A stretch of DNA of 64,000 bases from contig NZ_JABEND010000003.1 in the NCBI RefSeq assembly GCF_013002705.1, positions 1 to 64,000 on the forward strand. Direction: 5' to 3'. The notes beneath the pieces are model-generated. The model had not been told where the DNA came from, did no database searches, and worked only from the letters and a program-made list of their open reading frames with translations. Numbering within the stretch: the first letter of the stretch is position 1; every line of letters begins with the position of its first letter. This document shows, piece after piece, positions 61,741 through 64,000 of the stretch. The DNA comes from Nakamurella aerolata (lineage in GTDB: Bacteria > Actinomycetota > Actinomycetes > Mycobacteriales > Nakamurellaceae). The position numbers were made by a program, and so were the translations under genes.

Positions 61741-63015
61741 ATGCGCGCATTGGAAGTTCTCGGGCTGGACGCCGACGGCGTTCACCTGCTCTGTCAGGAT
61801 CCGAGTTCCGGCGAGGAGTTCTCGCTGCCCTGCGACGAGCGGCTGCGCGCCGCGGTGCGTGGTGATCTGTCGCGGTTGGGTCAGCTGCAGATCGAAATGG
61901 AATCGCAGTTGCGCCCCAAGGAGATTCAGGCCCGGATCCGCGCCGGCGCCACCGTCGAGGAGGTGGCCGCGGCCGCCGGGACGTCGCCGTCACGGATCGA
62001 TCGGTTCGCCTACCCGGTGCTGATGGAACGGTCCACCATGGCCGAGCGCGCGCAGGTCGCCCGGCCGGTCGGAGCGGCCGGCCCGGCTGCGCATTCCATC
62101 GCGGAGATCGTCGCCGACACCCTGGCGACCAGGGGCATTCCCGCCGAGCCGCAGTGGGACGCCTACAAGGACAGCCGCGGCTGGGTGCTGGTGGTGAGTT
62201 GGCAGGCCGGCCGCAGCGAGAACACCGCGCGGTTCGACCTGCACCTTGGCAGCAACGGCGGCACCGTCGTCCCCCGCGACGACGCCGCCGGCGACCTGCT
62301 CGACCCGGCGCCGAAGCCGCTGCGGCTCTCCAGCGTTGCGCAGCTCACCGAGCGCCCGGCGCCCAAGGCCGGCAAGCGGGCGATGGCCTCGCTGCTGGAG
62401 CAGCCCGCCGCTGTCCCCACTGCGCCCGCCCAGGACGCCGCGCGCCCCGAGCCGGCGGTGCCGACCGGCCGCGCCGAGCGCCGGCCGGTGCGCACGCCCG
62501 AGCCGGCCAAGCCGGAAACCGCGACGGTTCCGAGCGGCAACGCAGATTCCGGCAACGCCGACTCCGCCAAGGCCGGGTCTGCTGCCAAGGCCAACTCCGG
62601 TCACCAGGCCGACGCAGCATCGTCGGAGGCCGCGAGGTCAGAGCCTGTGCCGGAACCCGCGGTGACGGAACGAGTGGCGCCGGAACGAGTGGCGTCGGCG
62701 CCAGTAGCAACGGAGCCAGCGGCAACGCCGCAGCGTCCGGTCGACCGCCGGGCCGAGCAAGCAGTCCGCGCCGAGGTGTCGCACCCGAAGCCGGCGCCGC
62801 GCGAGCCGGAGGACGTGGTCGCCGACACCGTGCAGGACGACCGCTCCGCGGCCGCCGGGGTCGAAGAACAGCCAGAGCCGATGCAGGCGCAGGCGCAGGC
62901 GCACACCGGCACCGACGGCGCGCCGACACGCCATGGCGGCCGCAAGTCCGGTCGTTCCAAGCCCGCCATGCCCAGCTGGGACGACGTGCTGCTCGGCGGA
63001 TCCAAGCGCCGCTGA
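61741..63015 (+). CDS. sepH: Septation protein SepH (DUF3071)
   Basis: A 424-residue protein that in Streptomyces binds FtsZ and promotes Z-ring assembly. The N-terminal domain opens MRALEVLGLDADGVHLLC and has an HTH (IRAGATVEEVAAAAGTSPSRI, then DRFAYPVLMERSTMAERA), the DUF3071 signature, with GWVLVVSWQAGRSENTARFDL next. The C-terminal half (about 200-410) is an Ala/Pro/Glu-rich disordered linker, with a basic end MPSWDDVLLGGSKRR that is conserved in the family. It follows a strong upstream GGGAGGAG. Confidence 0.93.
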   Translation: MRALEVLGLDADGVHLLCQDPSSGEEFSLPCDERLRAAVRGDLSRLGQLQIEMESQLRPKEIQARIRAGATVEEVAAAAGTSPSRIDRFAYPVLMERSTMAERAQVARPVGAAGPAAHSIAEIVADTLATRGIPAEPQWDAYKDSRGWVLVVSWQAGRSENTARFDLHLGSNGGTVVPRDDAAGDLLDPAPKPLRLSSVAQLTERPAPKAGKRAMASLLEQPAAVPTAPAQDAARPEPAVPTGRAERRPVRTPEPAKPETATVPSGNADSGNADSAKAGSAAKANSGHQADAASSEAARSEPVPEPAVTERVAPERVASAPVATEPAATPQRPVDRRAEQAVRAEVSHPKPAPREPEDVVADTVQDDRSAAAGVEEQPEPMQAQAQAHTGTDGAPTRHGGRKSGRSKPAMPSWDDVLLGGSKRR

Positions 63016-63088
63016 TCTTCCCTGCTGCTGCCCCGCGGTTCGACTGCCCCACGGTTCCGCGGTTCGGCTGTCCGGCTTGTCGGTGCAC

Positions 63089-63169
63089 GATTCATCACCT
63101 GCTGCAACAGTGGCCGATGTCCGGGCCGCAGGGCCGCTATCGCGCCACTGACGCAGCAGGTGATGAATC
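63089..63169. repeat. Long inverted repeat between sepH and the next gene
   Basis: Arms GATTCATCACCTGCTGC (63089-63105) and complement (63153-63169) are perfect over 17 bases; an inner pair CAGTGGC/GCCACTG (63108-63114, 63144-63150) extends the stem. The two flanking genes point the same way. It could be the sepH terminator or a dispersed element. Confidence 0.7.
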
Positions 63170-63223
63170 CGGCTCGCAGGAAATGCAGCTGACCCCGGAT
63201 CCCGTTCGTGCTTGGCTGGGCGC

Positions 63224-63586
63224 ATGATTCCGCAGGACTGGATCGCGCACCGGCGCGGCCGCGACAAAGAGGTGCTCGGCTACCTACGACCCGTCGGCGA
63301 CAGGTTCGAGCCGATGGACCTCTTCGGACGCGCCCTGAGCGAGCCGACCGAGTACGACGACGCGGAATCGCTGCTGGAAGAACGCGGGCTCGCCTACCTG
63401 GCCGAGCCGTGGCTGCTGATCGGTAGCGACGGTTCCCGGCGCCGGGTCAGGATCATCGAGGTCAGCGCCGACGAGGTCGTGGTGGGCAACTACGAGTTCG
63501 GCAAGGTCGTCGGCTACGACGGCAACATCGGCGACCAGGACCGCCTCCCGGTCCCGGTCCCCGCCGACCGGCTGCTGCCCGACTGA
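63224..63586 (+). CDS. Conserved-looking hypothetical protein, 120 residues
   Basis: Not recognised. A small beta-rich protein: LGYLRPVGDRFEPMDLFGR, ESLLEERGLAYLAEPWLLIG, RRRVRIIEVSADEVVVGNYEFGK. No signal, membrane or metal motif. The start is ATG 63224 (MIPQDWIAHRRGRDKEV); a TTG 12 bases earlier is possible. It looks like a short SH3-like sheet with helix; the role is unknown. Confidence 0.65.
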   Translation: MIPQDWIAHRRGRDKEVLGYLRPVGDRFEPMDLFGRALSEPTEYDDAESLLEERGLAYLAEPWLLIGSDGSRRRVRIIEVSADEVVVGNYEFGKVVGYDGNIGDQDRLPVPVPADRLLPD

Positions 63587-63649
63587 CCCGAACTCCGCCA
63601 GCGACGATCCGGCACCACCGCCCTTCCCGCACCGGCTGCACCAACAAGG

Positions 63650-63729
63650 ATTCAGCACCACTGCCAATCCCGGACCGATCTGCGCTCTCCACCGACGCTT
63701 TCCGCCCGGGACTGTCGGTGGTGCTGAAT
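63650..63729. repeat. Inverted repeat related to the 32842 element
   Basis: Outer arms ATTCAGCACCAC (63650-63661) and GTGGTGCTGAAT (63718-63729), perfect over 12 bases; the inner part pairs weakly (CCCGG/CCGGG). The arm start and the following CTGCCAA resemble the 32842 element (ATTCAGCACCACAGCCAA). Not protein-coding. Confidence 0.7.
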
Positions 63730-63802
63730 TCCGACTCTCGCAAGCAGCCGCAAACCACTTCGCTCACACCGGGCGGCGTCCGCCGAGCAGAGCCGGGCGC
63801 AG

Positions 63803-63897
63803 GGCGTGCAGGATCCGCCGCACTCTGCAGCGCCAGCTGACCGAGGGAGCGGAGCGACCTCGGTCAGCCAGCGAAGCCTAGGCGGATCCCTCACGCC
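63803..63897. repeat. Dispersed palindromic element, copy B (inverted)
   Basis: Arms 63803-63819 and 63881-63897 (GGCGTGCAGGATCCGCC and near-complement, 15 of 17) enclose a 61-base core that is the reverse complement of the core at 36291-36351, with about eight substitutions. The inner stem GCTGACCGAG (63836-63845) with CTCGGTCAGC (63859-63868) is perfect here. Confidence 0.85.
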
Positions 63898-63915
63898 CGG
63901 AGACCGGCGGCGACG

Positions 63916-63946
63916 TTGACTTCAAGTCCGGTTGAGCTTCTAGCCT
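63916..63946 (+). promoter_or_regulatory. SoxR/MerR-type promoter reading out of the window
   Basis: TTGACT (63916-63921) and TAGCCT (63941-63946) are exactly 19 bases apart; the spacer carries the dyad TCAAG-TCCG-GTTGA, close to the SoxR box TCAAG-N4-CTTGA. CTAGGAGGGGG at 63951 follows as a ribosome-binding-like stretch. The gene served starts beyond the window. Confidence 0.6.
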
Positions 63947-64000
63947 CAACCTAGGAGGGGGTCAACACCCGGAGACGGACGTCGACCACAACAACTAACG

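Overview
The window is high-G+C DNA with long GC-rich codons, GTG/TTG starts, many 4-base ATGA/GTGA gene overlaps and an actinobacterial gene set: SepH, the MoeA-like Glp with its membrane receptor GlpR, serC, pdxH, gltA, and BioY with an energy-coupling-factor pair. It looks like chromosome of a free-living or host-associated actinomycete. The many tandem micro-repeats inside enzymes recall Nakamurella-type genomes, but genus cannot be fixed from sequence reading alone.

Left end (1-5338): an accessory segment, visibly less GC-rich than the rest, lies just 3' of a tRNA-Ala gene. It holds an ABC three-component (ABC-3C) conflict system on the minus strand: a nuclease-like effector, a middle component and an SMC/Rad50-like ATPase, followed 47 bases later by a second PD-(D/E)XK nuclease-like gene. 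The ATPase is split into two ATGA-overlapping reading frames exactly between its coiled-coil half and its signature/Walker B half. A tRNA-proximal block of long palindromic repeats (5537-6060) follows.

6078-19031: core genes. ComB-like phosphatase, GlpR, RimJ-type acetyltransferase and Glp run leftwards. A 5-formyl-THF cyclo-ligase, FmdB zinc ribbon, SAF-domain protein, MscL and an LEA-like repeat protein run rightwards. MoaB/Mog and an alpha/beta hydrolase follow, then the biotin importer bioY-bioM-bioN and a macro-domain protein.

19296-34443: barstar-like protein, tRNA-Arg, AraC regulator/VOC protein pair, secreted trypsin-like protease, Rieske lipoprotein, large subtilase, a two-HTH regulator, a two-component system translationally coupled to an SDR, MarR-like and TipA-like MerR regulators, and a polysaccharide-deacetylase lipoprotein.

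34823-49001: gltA with a clear terminator; a repeat-rich convergent gap; a YtrA-type GntR/ABC transporter operon; dienelactone hydrolase; SH3/NlpC-like secreted protein; GalM; membrane and MFS proteins; pdxH and serC, which are linked because SerC needs PLP.

49051-61143: a catabolic island for L-fucose or a related 6-deoxy sugar. It contains a FadR-type regulator, a lactonase-like amidohydrolase, a complete RbsBCA-type importer, a FucU mutarotase, an aldose dehydrogenase, an L-fuconate-dehydratase-like enolase, an SDR and an L-fucose-isomerase-like enzyme. Together these cover most of the oxidative (non-phosphorylating) fucose route plus an isomerase branch.

Right end: a broken acetyltransferase, sepH, a small conserved-looking gene, several dispersed palindromic elements and a SoxR/MerR-type promoter that reads out of the window.

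Two themes cut across regions. First, several unrelated long inverted-repeat families sit in gaps; one has two copies whose stems differ but stay complementary. Second, in-frame micro-tandem repeats interrupt or extend many conserved enzymes.
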